DNA of 57,728 bases from positions 1-57,728 of the forward strand of contig URCA01000022.1 in assembly GCA_900546265.1 (NCBI GenBank), written 5' to 3'. The notes under the pieces are model-generated. The model worked only from the letters and a program-made list of their open reading frames with translations, made no database searches and was not told where the DNA came from. This document shows, piece by piece, positions 7,436 to 15,399 of this stretch (position 1 is the stretch's first letter; the number at the start of each line of letters is the position of its first letter). This DNA is from an uncultured Oscillospiraceae bacterium. Its GTDB lineage: Bacteria; Bacillota; Clostridia; Oscillospirales; Acutalibacteraceae. Made by a program: the position numbers and the translations under genes.

Positions 7436-8104
7436 ATGCTAGTCGAGACGGAGACCGTCACCTTGGAAGAGGAAATGTCCTACCGGGGGACGCCGGTGCT
7501 GCGCTATTCCATCGCGTATCCCCAGTTCCGGGCGGAGGGGTTCCGGCAGGGACTGGAGAGGATCAACGCCTATCACCGGCTGGAGGCGATGCGGCTGCAG
7601 CTTTACGCCCGCATGAATCTGTATCACGACGCGGTGCGGGCCTATCTGCAGGCGGTGGAAAACGGGTATCCGGTGATGGTGTACGAGGTCATCGCGGAGT
7701 TCACGGTCACCTACAACCAAAACTGCGCGCTGAGCCTGTACACCGACCAGTACATATTCACCGGCGGGGCCCACGGCAGTACTACGCGGTACGCCAACAC
7801 CTGGGATCTGAAGACGGGGACGCCCACTCCACTGGGGCGGCTGGTGCCGGGATTCATGGATGGTAAGGCGTACATCACCGGGGAGGTTATCCGGCAGATT
7901 CGCACCCAGATGCACAACGGAGAAGGCGACTATTTCGAGGATTACGAGAAAAACGCGGTGGAGGAGTTCGATCCCGGGCAGTTCTATCTGACGCCAGAGG
8001 GGGTGATGGTGTACTACCAGCAGTACGCCATCGCGCCCTATTCCAGCGGGATTCCGGTGTTTCTCATTCCTTATTCCAAGAGGATGCGGGAACCCCGCTG
8101 CTAG
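7436..8104 (+). CDS. DUF3298/RsiV-like domain protein
   Basis: 222 residues starting after AAAGGATGGGG. The N-terminal part (VTLEEEMSYRGTPVLRYSIAYPQF) looks like the DUF4163 strand region. Residues 100-215 carry the DUF3298 pattern: GGAHGSTTRYANTWDLKTG, then DFEDYEKN and FYLTPEGVMVYYQQYAIAPYSSG. In RsiV-type proteins this domain is extracytoplasmic, but here no signal peptide or transmembrane helix is visible, so the protein appears cytosolic or starts later than an ancestral form. It is a single plus-strand gene between divergent and convergent neighbours and ends at a bidirectional terminator. Function unknown. Confidence 0.8.
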   Translation: MLVETETVTLEEEMSYRGTPVLRYSIAYPQFRAEGFRQGLERINAYHRLEAMRLQLYARMNLYHDAVRAYLQAVENGYPVMVYEVIAEFTVTYNQNCALSLYTDQYIFTGGAHGSTTRYANTWDLKTGTPTPLGRLVPGFMDGKAYITGEVIRQIRTQMHNGEGDYFEDYEKNAVEEFDPGQFYLTPEGVMVYYQQYAIAPYSSGIPVFLIPYSKRMREPRC

Positions 8105-8151
8105 GAAAACACGCAGCTCGGACGGCGCGGCTAAGTTGGCCGCGCTAATAA

Positions 8152-8190
8152 AACAAGCGGCAAGCTCCGCGAAGGAGTTTGCCGCTTGTT
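8152..8190. terminator. Bidirectional terminator between the DUF3298 gene and pnp
   Basis: The 17-base arms 8152-8168 and 8174-8190 pair almost perfectly around the loop GCGAA. On the minus strand the stem is followed by TTTTATTA, and on the plus strand by GTTTTGG. It serves two convergent genes. Confidence 0.85.
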
Positions 8191-8204
8191 GTTTTGGTTA
8201 TTGC

Positions 8205-10400
8205 TCAGCTCCGGCGGGGGGGACGGCTGCCGCCGTCCCGGTGAAAGCCGCCTTCGCGGCGGGGAGGCCGGGGAGAATCGGAAACGGTGTTTTCCGGCTT
8301 GAGGCCTTCCACCTCAATGAGGGCGTCACGGCGGGACAGGTTCAGACGCCCCTGCTCGTCGATCTCGGTGACCTTGACCAGCACCTGATCGCCCACGGCG
8401 ACCACGTCCTCCACCTTTTCCACCCGTTTGACGTCCAGGCGGCTGATGTGGACAAGCCCTTCCTTGCCGGGGGCGATTTCCACAAACGCGCCGAAGGTCA
8501 TCAGGCGGGTGACCTTGCCCTTATAGATGGCGCCCACTTCCGGGTCCTTGGCGATGGTTTCCACCACGCTGAGGGCCCGCTTGGCGTCCTCGGAGTTGAG
8601 GGCGGAAATGAAGATGCTGCCGTCCTCTTCAATGTCAATCTTACAGTTGCATTCTGCCTGGATCTTCTGAATGACCGAGCCGCCCTTGCCGATGACCTCG
8701 CGGATTTTATCCACGTCGATCTTGGTGGTCAGCATCTTGGGCGCGTAGGGGGACAGCTCTTCCCGCACGGCGGGGATGGCCTTGAGCATGATTTCGTCCA
8801 GGATATAGAGACGAGCCTTATGGGTTTTCGCCAGGGCCTCCTTGATAATAGCGGGGGTCAGGCCGTGCACCTTCAGATCCATCTGGATGGCGGTGATGCC
8901 CTTATGGGTGCCGCCCACCTTGAAGTCCATATCGCCGAAGAAGTCTTCCAGGCCCTGAATGTCGACCATAGTCATGAAGCGGTCGCCCTCGGTCACCAGG
9001 CCGCAGGAGATGCCGGCCACGGGGGCCTTAATCGGCACGCCCGCGTCCATGAGGGCCAGGGTGGAGCCGCAGATGGAGGCCTGGGAGGTGGAGCCGTTGG
9101 AGGACACAACCTCGCTGACCAGGCGCATGGTGTAGGGGAATTCCTCCACCGAGGGGAGCACCGGCACCAGGGCCCGCTCCGCCAGAGCGCCGTGGCCGAT
9201 TTCCCGACGGCCGGGGCCGCGGGAGGGCTTGGTCTCGCCCACGGAGTAGGAGGGGAAGTTGTAATGATGCATATAGCGCTTTTCGGTCTGATCGTCCAGG
9301 CCGTCCAGCTGCTGCGCGTCGCCGGAGGAGCCCAGGGTGACGGTGGTCAGCACCTGGGTCTGGCCGCGGGTAAAGAGGCCGGAGCCATGGGTGCGGGGCA
9401 GGATGCCGACCTCGGCGGCCAGGGGCCGGATCTCGTCGATGCCGCGGCCGTCCACCCGCTTGCCGTCATCCAGCAGCCAGCGGCGCACCACGTATTTCTG
9501 CAGCTTATAGAGGCATTCCTCGATTTTGTCGACGGCCTCGGGATACACATCGTCGAACTTCTCATGCACCTCGGCGTACACCGGGCGCAGACGCTCGTCC
9601 CGCACGCGCTTGTCGTCGGTATCCAGGGCGGCGCGTACCTTCTCGATGGCGAAGTCCTTGATGGCTTCATACATGGCAGGATCGGGATCGTTGGAGGTGA
9701 AGGGGAACTTCTCCTTGCCGATCTCCTGCTGTATGTTCCGGATAAAGGCGACGATCTCCTGGTTGGCGGCGTGGCCCGCCATGATGCCGTTGAACATGGT
9801 GTCGTCGTCCACTTCGTTGGCGCCCGCCTCGATCATGGCGACCAGGTCGGCGGTGGAGGCGACGGTCACATGCATCTCGGAGCGCTTCGCCTGCTCATGG
9901 GTGGGGTTGATAACATATTCGCCGTCCACCAAGCCGACGACGACGCCGGAAATCGGGCCGTCCCACGGGATGTCGGAAATGGAGATGGCGATAGAGGTGC
10001 CGATCATGGCGGTGATTTCCGGCGCGCAGTCGGGATCCACCGACATGACGGTGCAGACCACGGACACGTCGTTGCGCATATCCTTGGGGAAGAGGGGACG
10101 GATGGGCCGGTCGATGACGCGGGAGGTCAGGATGGCCTTCTCGCTCGGGCGGCTCTCGCGACGCTGGAAGGAGCCGGGGATTTTGCCCACGGAATACATT
10201 TTTTCCTCATAGTCCACCGACAGGGGGAAGAAGTCCACGCCTTCCCGCGGCTTGTCCGACGCGGTGACGGTGCACAGCAGGACGGTTTCGCCATAGCGGA
10301 CGAGGCAGGCGCCGCTGGCCAGCTGGGCCAGCTTGCCGGTTTCCACCACGAGGGGCCGGCCGGCCAGGGTGGTTTCAAACACACGATAATTTTTGAACAT
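8205..10400 (-). CDS. pnp: Polyribonucleotide nucleotidyltransferase (PNPase)
   Basis: This enzyme degrades RNA 3' to 5' by phosphorolysis and can polymerise NDPs. The chosen start (MFKNYRVFETTLAGRPL at 10400) has GGAGGT five bases upstream and gives 731 residues, close to the family norm; the frame stays open upstream without homology. Two RNase PH domains (about 1-140 and 300-530, with GGTHKGITAIQMDLK in the second) flank the helical linker. They are followed by a KH domain (IREVIGKGGSVIQKIQ) and an S1 domain (YKGKVTRLMTFGAFVEI). The Arg/Gly/Pro tail (PRPPRREGGFHRDGGSRPPRR) may bind RNA. It is co-oriented with rpsO, 199 bases upstream. Confidence 0.97.
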   Translation of the reverse strand: MFKNYRVFETTLAGRPLVVETGKLAQLASGACLVRYGETVLLCTVTASDKPREGVDFFPLSVDYEEKMYSVGKIPGSFQRRESRPSEKAILTSRVIDRPIRPLFPKDMRNDVSVVCTVMSVDPDCAPEITAMIGTSIAISISDIPWDGPISGVVVGLVDGEYVINPTHEQAKRSEMHVTVASTADLVAMIEAGANEVDDDTMFNGIMAGHAANQEIVAFIRNIQQEIGKEKFPFTSNDPDPAMYEAIKDFAIEKVRAALDTDDKRVRDERLRPVYAEVHEKFDDVYPEAVDKIEECLYKLQKYVVRRWLLDDGKRVDGRGIDEIRPLAAEVGILPRTHGSGLFTRGQTQVLTTVTLGSSGDAQQLDGLDDQTEKRYMHHYNFPSYSVGETKPSRGPGRREIGHGALAERALVPVLPSVEEFPYTMRLVSEVVSSNGSTSQASICGSTLALMDAGVPIKAPVAGISCGLVTEGDRFMTMVDIQGLEDFFGDMDFKVGGTHKGITAIQMDLKVHGLTPAIIKEALAKTHKARLYILDEIMLKAIPAVREELSPYAPKMLTTKIDVDKIREVIGKGGSVIQKIQAECNCKIDIEEDGSIFISALNSEDAKRALSVVETIAKDPEVGAIYKGKVTRLMTFGAFVEIAPGKEGLVHISRLDVKRVEKVEDVVAVGDQVLVKVTEIDEQGRLNLSRRDALIEVEGLKPENTVSDSPRPPRREGGFHRDGGSRPPRRS

Positions 10401-10466
10401 AGGGTACCTCCGATTGCATATATTTCCATCCTGCATATGCGAGGTGACCATTAGCAATAAAACCAG

Positions 10467-10486
10467 GGCTTTTTCTAGAAAAAGCC
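10467..10486 (-). terminator. Palindromic hairpin between rpsO and pnp
   Basis: A perfect 20-bp palindrome made of GGCTTTTT, CTAG and AAAAAGCC, followed on the minus strand by CTGGTTTTATTGC. It lies 67 bases before the pnp start. It could attenuate rpsO transcripts or act as the RNase target through which pnp is often autoregulated. A second hairpin lies at 10560-10590. Confidence 0.5.
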
Positions 10487-10599
10487 TTCGTTTCACTGCT
10501 AAAGCCATCCGCCCATGCCGGAATACGGACAGGGAAACGCGGGGCCGCAAGCGCAGCGAGAGGCAGGAGGGCATTACGCCCGCCTGCCTCAGGTTGGAC

Positions 10600-10866
10600 T
10601 TATTTACGAATGCCCAGCTTCTCGATGATAGCGCGGTAGCGGTTGATGTCCTTTTTCATCAGATAGTTGAGCAGATTGCGCCGATGGCCGACCATTTTCA
10701 GCAGGCCGCGGCGGGAGTGATGATCCTTCTTATGGGTCTTCAGGTGCTCGGTCAGGTCGCCGATGCGCTTGGTCAGAACGGCAATCTGCACTTCGGGAGA
10801 GCCGGTATCCCCTTCGTGGGTGGCGTACTCCTTCATTATGGCGGTTTTTTCCTCGGGAAGCATCAT
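10600..10866 (-). CDS. rpsO: 30S ribosomal protein S15
   Basis: 88 residues, full family length, with the 16S-binding signature HLKTHKKDHHSRRGLLKMVGHRRNLLNYL. It binds the central domain of 16S rRNA early in small-subunit assembly. The start is one of two adjacent ATG codons (10866 or 10863) preceded by AGAGGTGA. It precedes pnp, as in most bacteria, and has its own promoter at 10986-11014. Confidence 0.98.
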   Translation of the reverse strand: MMLPEEKTAIMKEYATHEGDTGSPEVQIAVLTKRIGDLTEHLKTHKKDHHSRRGLLKMVGHRRNLLNYLMKKDINRYRAIIEKLGIRK

Positions 10867-11176
10867 GATTTCTTCACCTCTTCAAATATTTCCATAAACC
10901 CAGTGCAGGGAAACGGTGACTCCCGCGATGGCGGGCATACTCCGCTGACCAGGTAAAGGATGGCATGTGCAAAACATGCTCAAACAGTATAACACAGGGG
11001 ACAGGGTTTGTAAAGAGAGAAATCCGGTTTCTTGGCCGGAAGAAAAGCTATATGGTATACGGACAGGCGAGATTTCGAACATTTTGTTGGGATTTGGCGA
11101 TACTTGTCGTATATCGATTGCGATATTTAACTATTTGTAAAACAAATAGAGACGAAAAACGGGGGCCTCCGACAAA
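10867..11176. other. 310-bp gap between ribF and rpsO
   Basis: This holds the rpsO promoter (10986-11014) and an unusually AT-rich stretch (about 11040-11160). That stretch contains two hairpins: ATATCG/CGATAT at 11111-11126 and CTATTTGT/ACAAATAG at 11131-11149. The second lies 28 bases after the ribF stop on the minus strand and could be a weak terminator. No gene was seen. Confidence 0.6.
10986..11014 (-). promoter_or_regulatory. Promoter of rpsO-pnp
   Basis: On the minus strand, TTTACA (11009-11014) and TATACT (10986-10991) are 17 bp apart. The rpsO start follows about 115 bases downstream, a leader long enough for S15 autoregulation. Confidence 0.8.
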
Positions 11177-12748
11177 CTAAAAGATTTCAGTCAGTTCGGA
11201 CAGGGTGTGGATTTCGGTGACATTTTCGGGATGGAGGGGGCCGTCGAAGGCGTTGATATAAATCGGACGCATGCCAGCCCGGCGGGCGCCCTCGATATCG
11301 TTGACCGGATGATCGCCCACATACACGCAGTTATGGCAGCCCACGCCCATGCGGGAGGCGGCCCGGCGGAAGATCTCGGGATCCGGCTTGTGCAGATTCT
11401 CGTCGCCCGAGACCACGCAGAGATCCACAAGCGGGCGCAGGGCGCAGACATCCAGCTTTCGATTCTGCAGCACGGAGGGGCCGTTGGTGATGATCCCCAG
11501 CAGATAGCCCTTATTCCGCAGGGCTTTCAGCGTGTCCACCGCGTCGGGAAACAGGGTGGAATACTCGGGAAAACGAAACTGAAATTCCCGATAGATATCA
11601 CCCACCTCGGGGGCGTCATGCCAGTTCCACCGCTCGAACAGGGAGAGAAAATAATCGATATAATTGACGTAGCCGCCGTTGTTGAGGGCGAGCATCTCCT
11701 CGGCGCGGGCCGCTTTCTGCTCGGGAGAGAGGGCAGGAAAGTATTTATCCAGAAAAAAAGCGCAGTAGCGCCGAAAGGCTTGGGGCCGGTTCTGCAGGGT
11801 ATCGTCGAAGTCAAAGAGAATGGCGCGCACGCCGCCGCCGTCGTCCCCCATCACGGCCGTGCGGGCGGCTGCGGCGTCCTTGAGAATTTGCTTTTGAAGA
11901 GCTTCGATGGAATCAAATTTGGTTTCAGGACGGAGGAATTTGACCAGAGATACCGGCACCGGGCGGCCGTAAAGATCGCCGTTGAAATCCGCGATCCAGG
12001 TTTCGGCCAGGGGGGCGTCGGCCCCCACGGTGGGGCGGATGCCGACATTGGTCACCCCGTGGGTCACCCGGCCGTCCACCTCCACCGAGGCGGCGTAGAC
12101 GCCGAATTTCGGCCGGATAAAGTGGGGGGGCAGCGGCTGGTTGATGGTGGGGGTACCCAGCAGGCGGCCCAGCTTCTGCCCGCCCACCACGGGGAAATCG
12201 ATGGCAAAGGGGCGGCCCAGCATCCGGGCGGCCTGCTGCACCTCGCCCTGCTCGATAAAGCGGCGGATGCGGCTGGCGCTGACGGGCAGGCCGTCCACCT
12301 GCACCGGCTCCACCAAGCGCAGCTGGATGTCGTATTCCTCGCACAGGGTACGCAGCATATCGGCGTTGCCGGCGCCATCCTTGCCGAAGTGATAATTGAA
12401 GCCGCAGGAGACCACACGGGCATGGAGCACACCCCGCAAGACGTCGCGGACGAATTCCCGGGGGGACAGATGGCGGATGGCGGCGAAATCGGCGCGGAAC
12501 AGCTCTTCCACGCCGAGAGATTCCAGCACCCGGTTTTTGGCGTCGGGGGAAATCAGCTCCCAGGCGGCGTCCTTTGGCAGGGCCCAGGGCGGCTGCTCGA
12601 AGGTGAAGACTGCCGAGACGGTGCCCTCCACCCCCACGGCCCGGGTGATGACGGCCCGGTGGCCGATGTGCACCCCGTCGAATATTCCCAGGGCCACCGC
12701 CCGGGGAATATCGGGGATATCCACGCCGGGGAATGCGATTGTTTTCAT
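11177..12748 (-). CDS. ribF: Riboflavin kinase/FAD synthetase fused to a HAD hydrolase
   Basis: 523 residues, against roughly 300-320 for a typical RibF. Residues 1-155 are the FMN adenylyltransferase domain (GIFDGVHIGH at 21-30, ISPDAKNRVLESLGVEEL). Residues 160-290 are the riboflavin kinase domain (GRLLGTPTIN, THGVTNVGIRPTVG, FLRPETKFDSIEALQKQI). A short Gly/Asp linker (300-306) leads into a complete HAD phosphatase of the YjjG type: motif I DFDDT (313-317), ITNGPS, HKPDPEIF and GDHPVNDIEGA. No stop or frame change separates them, so it is a true fusion. The first part makes FMN and FAD in the cytoplasm; the HAD substrate is unknown. It follows truB by 53 bases. Confidence 0.93.
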   Translation of the reverse strand: MKTIAFPGVDIPDIPRAVALGIFDGVHIGHRAVITRAVGVEGTVSAVFTFEQPPWALPKDAAWELISPDAKNRVLESLGVEELFRADFAAIRHLSPREFVRDVLRGVLHARVVSCGFNYHFGKDGAGNADMLRTLCEEYDIQLRLVEPVQVDGLPVSASRIRRFIEQGEVQQAARMLGRPFAIDFPVVGGQKLGRLLGTPTINQPLPPHFIRPKFGVYAASVEVDGRVTHGVTNVGIRPTVGADAPLAETWIADFNGDLYGRPVPVSLVKFLRPETKFDSIEALQKQILKDAAAARTAVMGDDGGGVRAILFDFDDTLQNRPQAFRRYCAFFLDKYFPALSPEQKAARAEEMLALNNGGYVNYIDYFLSLFERWNWHDAPEVGDIYREFQFRFPEYSTLFPDAVDTLKALRNKGYLLGIITNGPSVLQNRKLDVCALRPLVDLCVVSGDENLHKPDPEIFRRAASRMGVGCHNCVYVGDHPVNDIEGARRAGMRPIYINAFDGPLHPENVTEIHTLSELTEIF

Positions 12749-12801
12749 GGGTAGTCACGCCTTTCGTGGTCAAGAGAGAGTACGGGCACGGGGCGGTATG
12801 T

Positions 12802-13683
12802 TCAAAAGAGCTTCAAGATTTTCAGCGCGCCGTCTTCCGGCTTCCCCAGGCCCAGGAACGCGCCGTCTGGGCCGTACACCCGGACGGGGCTGGTCACCGG
12901 CTGCTTCAGACGTTCCAGATCCAGGGCGCCGCCGTTGCCGAAGCGGACAGCCTGGGCGGCAGTGACGGCCAAGGAGGGGAACGAGGAGAACGCGGAGTCG
13001 GTGGGGAGCACCCGGACGGCGAGTTCCCCGGTTTCCGCCAGGCGGCGGGCCTCCTCCAGGGGCAGGCAGTCCTCCAGGGTGTAGCCGGCGGCCATGGTGC
13101 GGCGCAAGGCGGTCATGATAGCGCCTGCACCGTCCAGCCGGCGGCCCAGATCGTCGCACAGGCTGCGGATATAGGTGCCGCGGGAGCAGTGACAGTCCAG
13201 CCGCAGTTCCCCGGCGGCGGGATCATAGCCGAGGATATCCAGGGAATAGATAGTCACGGGACGGGCTTCCCGCTCGATTTCCACCCCCTGACGGGCCAGG
13301 TCGTACAGCCGCACGCCGTCCTTTTTCAGGGCCGACATCATGGGCGGGATTTGCCGGATGCCGCCCCGGAAAGCGGGCAGGGCGGCTTCAATGGCGGACA
13401 GGGAGGGCAGCGGACGGCCGGTAGGGGTGACGGTTCCCCATACATCCAGGGTGTCGCTGGTATAGCCAAAGCGCAGGGTGGCGGTGTACCGCTTATCGTG
13501 GACGGGGAGCAGGTCGAGGGCACGGGTGGCCCGGCCGACCAGGATGGGCAGCACGCCGGTGGCCATGGGATCCAGCGTGCCGCCGTGGCCGATTTTTTTC
13601 TCGCCCAGCAGGCGGCGCAGGGCCGCGCAGCATTGGAAGGAGGTCATATCGGCTGGCTTATCGAGGCAGAAGATGCCGTCCAT
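12802..13683 (-). CDS. truB: tRNA pseudouridine-55 synthase
   Basis: 293 residues from MDGIFCLDKP at 13683; upstream in-frame sequence is unrelated. It converts U55 to pseudouridine in the tRNA T-loop. The catalytic Asp38 lies in IGHGGTLDPMATGVLPI, and KRYTATLRFGYTSDTLD and SRGTYIRSLCDDLG are further family motifs. The C-terminal 70 residues are a short PUA-like part. A strong terminator-like hairpin sits between nrnA and truB (13711-13749), so truB-ribF may be expressed at a lower or separate level from the upstream genes. Confidence 0.96.
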   Translation of the reverse strand: MDGIFCLDKPADMTSFQCCAALRRLLGEKKIGHGGTLDPMATGVLPILVGRATRALDLLPVHDKRYTATLRFGYTSDTLDVWGTVTPTGRPLPSLSAIEAALPAFRGGIRQIPPMMSALKKDGVRLYDLARQGVEIEREARPVTIYSLDILGYDPAAGELRLDCHCSRGTYIRSLCDDLGRRLDGAGAIMTALRRTMAAGYTLEDCLPLEEARRLAETGELAVRVLPTDSAFSSFPSLAVTAAQAVRFGNGGALDLERLKQPVTSPVRVYGPDGAFLGLGKPEDGALKILKLF

Positions 13684-13710
13684 AGGGAGGTTTCTCCTTT
13701 CGCGACTTTT

Positions 13711-13749
13711 AAAAAAGCTGCCCCGGCGGCTGGTGCCGTCCGGAGCAGC
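13711..13749 (-). terminator. Intrinsic terminator or attenuator between nrnA and truB
   Basis: On the minus strand a 14-bp GC-rich stem (13735-13749 with 13717-13730, one bulged A, loop ACCA) is followed directly by TTTTTT (13716-13711). It has all the marks of a Rho-independent terminator although genes continue in the same direction 28 bases later. Confidence 0.85.
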
Positions 13750-13808
13750 CGGAATGCATAAGGGAAAGACAGCGCCGTTTCCCCTATGTATACGTACACG
13801 ACGCCCGT

Positions 13809-14774
13809 TCAGGGACGGGTGATGGCGGGGACGGAGGCTTCGATAGCGGCCAGCAGGCGGGCAACGCCCTCCTCGGCCGTACGGTTCATCGCGCAGCCCG
13901 CGGCACGCACATGGCCGCCGCCGCCCAGACGGCCGCAGATATCCGCGGCGTCGGCATGGTTGCCGGTGCGGACGCTGACCTTGAAGTTGCCATCCGGCTT
14001 CTGGCGCAGGGTGACGCCCACCCACACCCCTTCGATTTGCCGGGGGATAGGGGCCAAGCCCTCCATGTCGTTCTCGCACGCGCCGCTCTGCTCCACCATA
14101 TCGTTGGTGATGATCATGATGGCGCAGCGGCCCTGAAAATAAAAGGTCATGGAATCCAGAGCCAGCCGTTCCAGCTCCACCCGGGCGCGGGACTTGACAT
14201 CAAACATGGTGCGGTTAATCATCTCGCAGGGGATGCCGCACTCCATGAAATCCGCGGCCATCCGGTGGGCCTCGGCGGTGGTGTTGGCGTACTTGAAGCA
14301 GCCGGTATCGGTGGCCAGACCGGTATACAGGCACTGGGCGATGTCCTTATCCAGCGCCACGCCCAGCTGCTGGATGACCTGGAAGATCAGCATGGCGGTG
14401 GCGGCGCAGCCTGCGTCCAGCAGGAGACTTTGCGCGTATTCCACGTTGGAGCCATGGTGGTCGATACACAGGTCCACCCGGTCGCCGTACACGCTCAGCC
14501 CGCCCAACAGCTTGACATCCGCCACGTCCACCGCGCAGACATAGGCGGGCTCGAAAGCCGGCATGGGGATATGGGCGGTCATGTACTCGTATTTCTCCGG
14601 GATGGGGTCGGAGCAGGCCACCCGCACGGTCTTGCCCAGCTTCCGCAGGGCGAGGCAGAGGGCGAAGCCGGATCCCAGGGTATCTCCATCGGGAAACTGG
14701 TGGGTCAGAATTAAAATCCGATCGGCGCCGTCCAGCAGGCGGGCGGCCTGGGCGGCGGTCACGCGTTCACTCAT
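13809..14774 (-). CDS. nrnA: DHH/DHHA1 phosphoesterase (nanoRNase/pAp phosphatase)
   Basis: 321 residues starting at MSERVTAAQAARLLDG, eight bases inside the rbfA reading frame. The DHH domain carries HQFPDGDTLGSG and the metal-binding DHHGSN (LCIDHHGSN). The DHHA1 domain carries GRLGGGGHVRAAGC. NrnA-type enzymes degrade 2-5 nt RNAs and dephosphorylate pAp, with Mn2+. Its place between rbfA and truB matches the usual Firmicutes order. Identification as nanoRNase rather than another DHH enzyme rests on context and length. Confidence 0.93.
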   Translation of the reverse strand: MSERVTAAQAARLLDGADRILILTHQFPDGDTLGSGFALCLALRKLGKTVRVACSDPIPEKYEYMTAHIPMPAFEPAYVCAVDVADVKLLGGLSVYGDRVDLCIDHHGSNVEYAQSLLLDAGCAATAMLIFQVIQQLGVALDKDIAQCLYTGLATDTGCFKYANTTAEAHRMAADFMECGIPCEMINRTMFDVKSRARVELERLALDSMTFYFQGRCAIMIITNDMVEQSGACENDMEGLAPIPRQIEGVWVGVTLRQKPDGNFKVSVRTGNHADAADICGRLGGGGHVRAAGCAMNRTAEEGVARLLAAIEASVPAITRP

Positions 14775-15126
14775 CCGCCGGCGCCTCCTTTTGGAGATCG
14801 AGGAGGGTCTTGGCGATGCCCGCGCTGTAGGCGATGGAGTCGTCGGCCACGAAGCGCAGTTCGGGCGTATGACGCAGGTGCAGGGCGGTACCCAGCTCAT
14901 GACGGATAAAGCCCTGTGCGGAGGTCAGGCCCTTGACGGCCGATTTGGCGGCTTCCAGCCCCTCCATGGCGCTGATATACACCTTGGCATAGGACATGTC
15001 GTTGGTGACCTCCACCCGCACGATGCTGAGCATGCCGCTGACGCGGGGATCCTTGACATGGCGGAGAATGGCGGTCAGCTCTCGCATGATGTCCTCACTG
15101 GTGCGATCCAACCGATAGCTAGACAT
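14767..15126 (-). CDS. rbfA: 30S ribosome-binding factor A
   Basis: 119 residues with the KH-like RbfA fold: RTSEDIMRELTAILRHVKDPRVSGMLSIVRVEVTNDMSYAKVYIS, then RHELGTALHLRHTPELRFVADDS. It helps the final maturation of the 16S 5' end in the small subunit. AAAGGAG precedes the start, and its end overlaps nrnA by eight bases. A 265-bp gap with duplicated hairpin sequence separates it from infB. Confidence 0.96.
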   Translation of the reverse strand: MSSYRLDRTSEDIMRELTAILRHVKDPRVSGMLSIVRVEVTNDMSYAKVYISAMEGLEAAKSAVKGLTSAQGFIRHELGTALHLRHTPELRFVADDSIAYSAGIAKTLLDLQKEAPADE

Positions 15127-15391
15127 AGGCAGTCTCCTTTTCCGGCCGCAGCCGGATCCCGGGAACCCGCCGGGACGGTTTCACTTACAGGTTAGTGTGA
15201 CACATCCGCCCGCAAACATACGCGGACAACAGAAAAAACAAGGCTATAGGAAAGGCAAAAGGCCGACCGGGATTGATGGGCGTCAGCCCTCAAGAACGGT
15301 AGAAACCAGAAAAAGTCCCGGTGCCGCCATCCGGCGGCAGGAAGGCGGAAGCCGACAGGGAGTTTTCCAGGGATTGATGGGCGTCAGCCCA
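15127..15391. other. 265-bp gap between infB and rbfA with a duplicated segment
   Basis: A 21-bp segment is repeated exactly at 15269-15289 and 15370-15390, 101 bp apart. At the second site the following bases complete a 13-bp-stem hairpin that overlaps the infB stop codon. At the first site the second arm is replaced by unrelated bases. A GCCGCC/GGCGGC hairpin sits between them (about 15332-15345). No gene was seen. Confidence 0.6.
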
Positions 15392-15399
15392 TCAATCCC
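15370..15399 (-). terminator. Hairpin overlapping the infB stop codon
   Basis: The arms 15370-15382 and 15387-15399 are perfect complements around GTCA. On the minus strand the stem is followed by TGGAAAACT rather than a T-run, so it is more likely an RNA 3'-end stabiliser or pause site than a full terminator. Confidence 0.5.

Noticed and set aside
8136..10454. A long plus-strand open frame opposite pnp
   Set aside because: It is an antisense shadow of PNPase; the translation is compositionally biased and lacks a ribosome binding site.
10401..10574. Upstream extension of pnp
   Set aside because: The start at 10400 has GGAGGT at ideal spacing and the correct family N-terminus; the extension overlaps hairpins.
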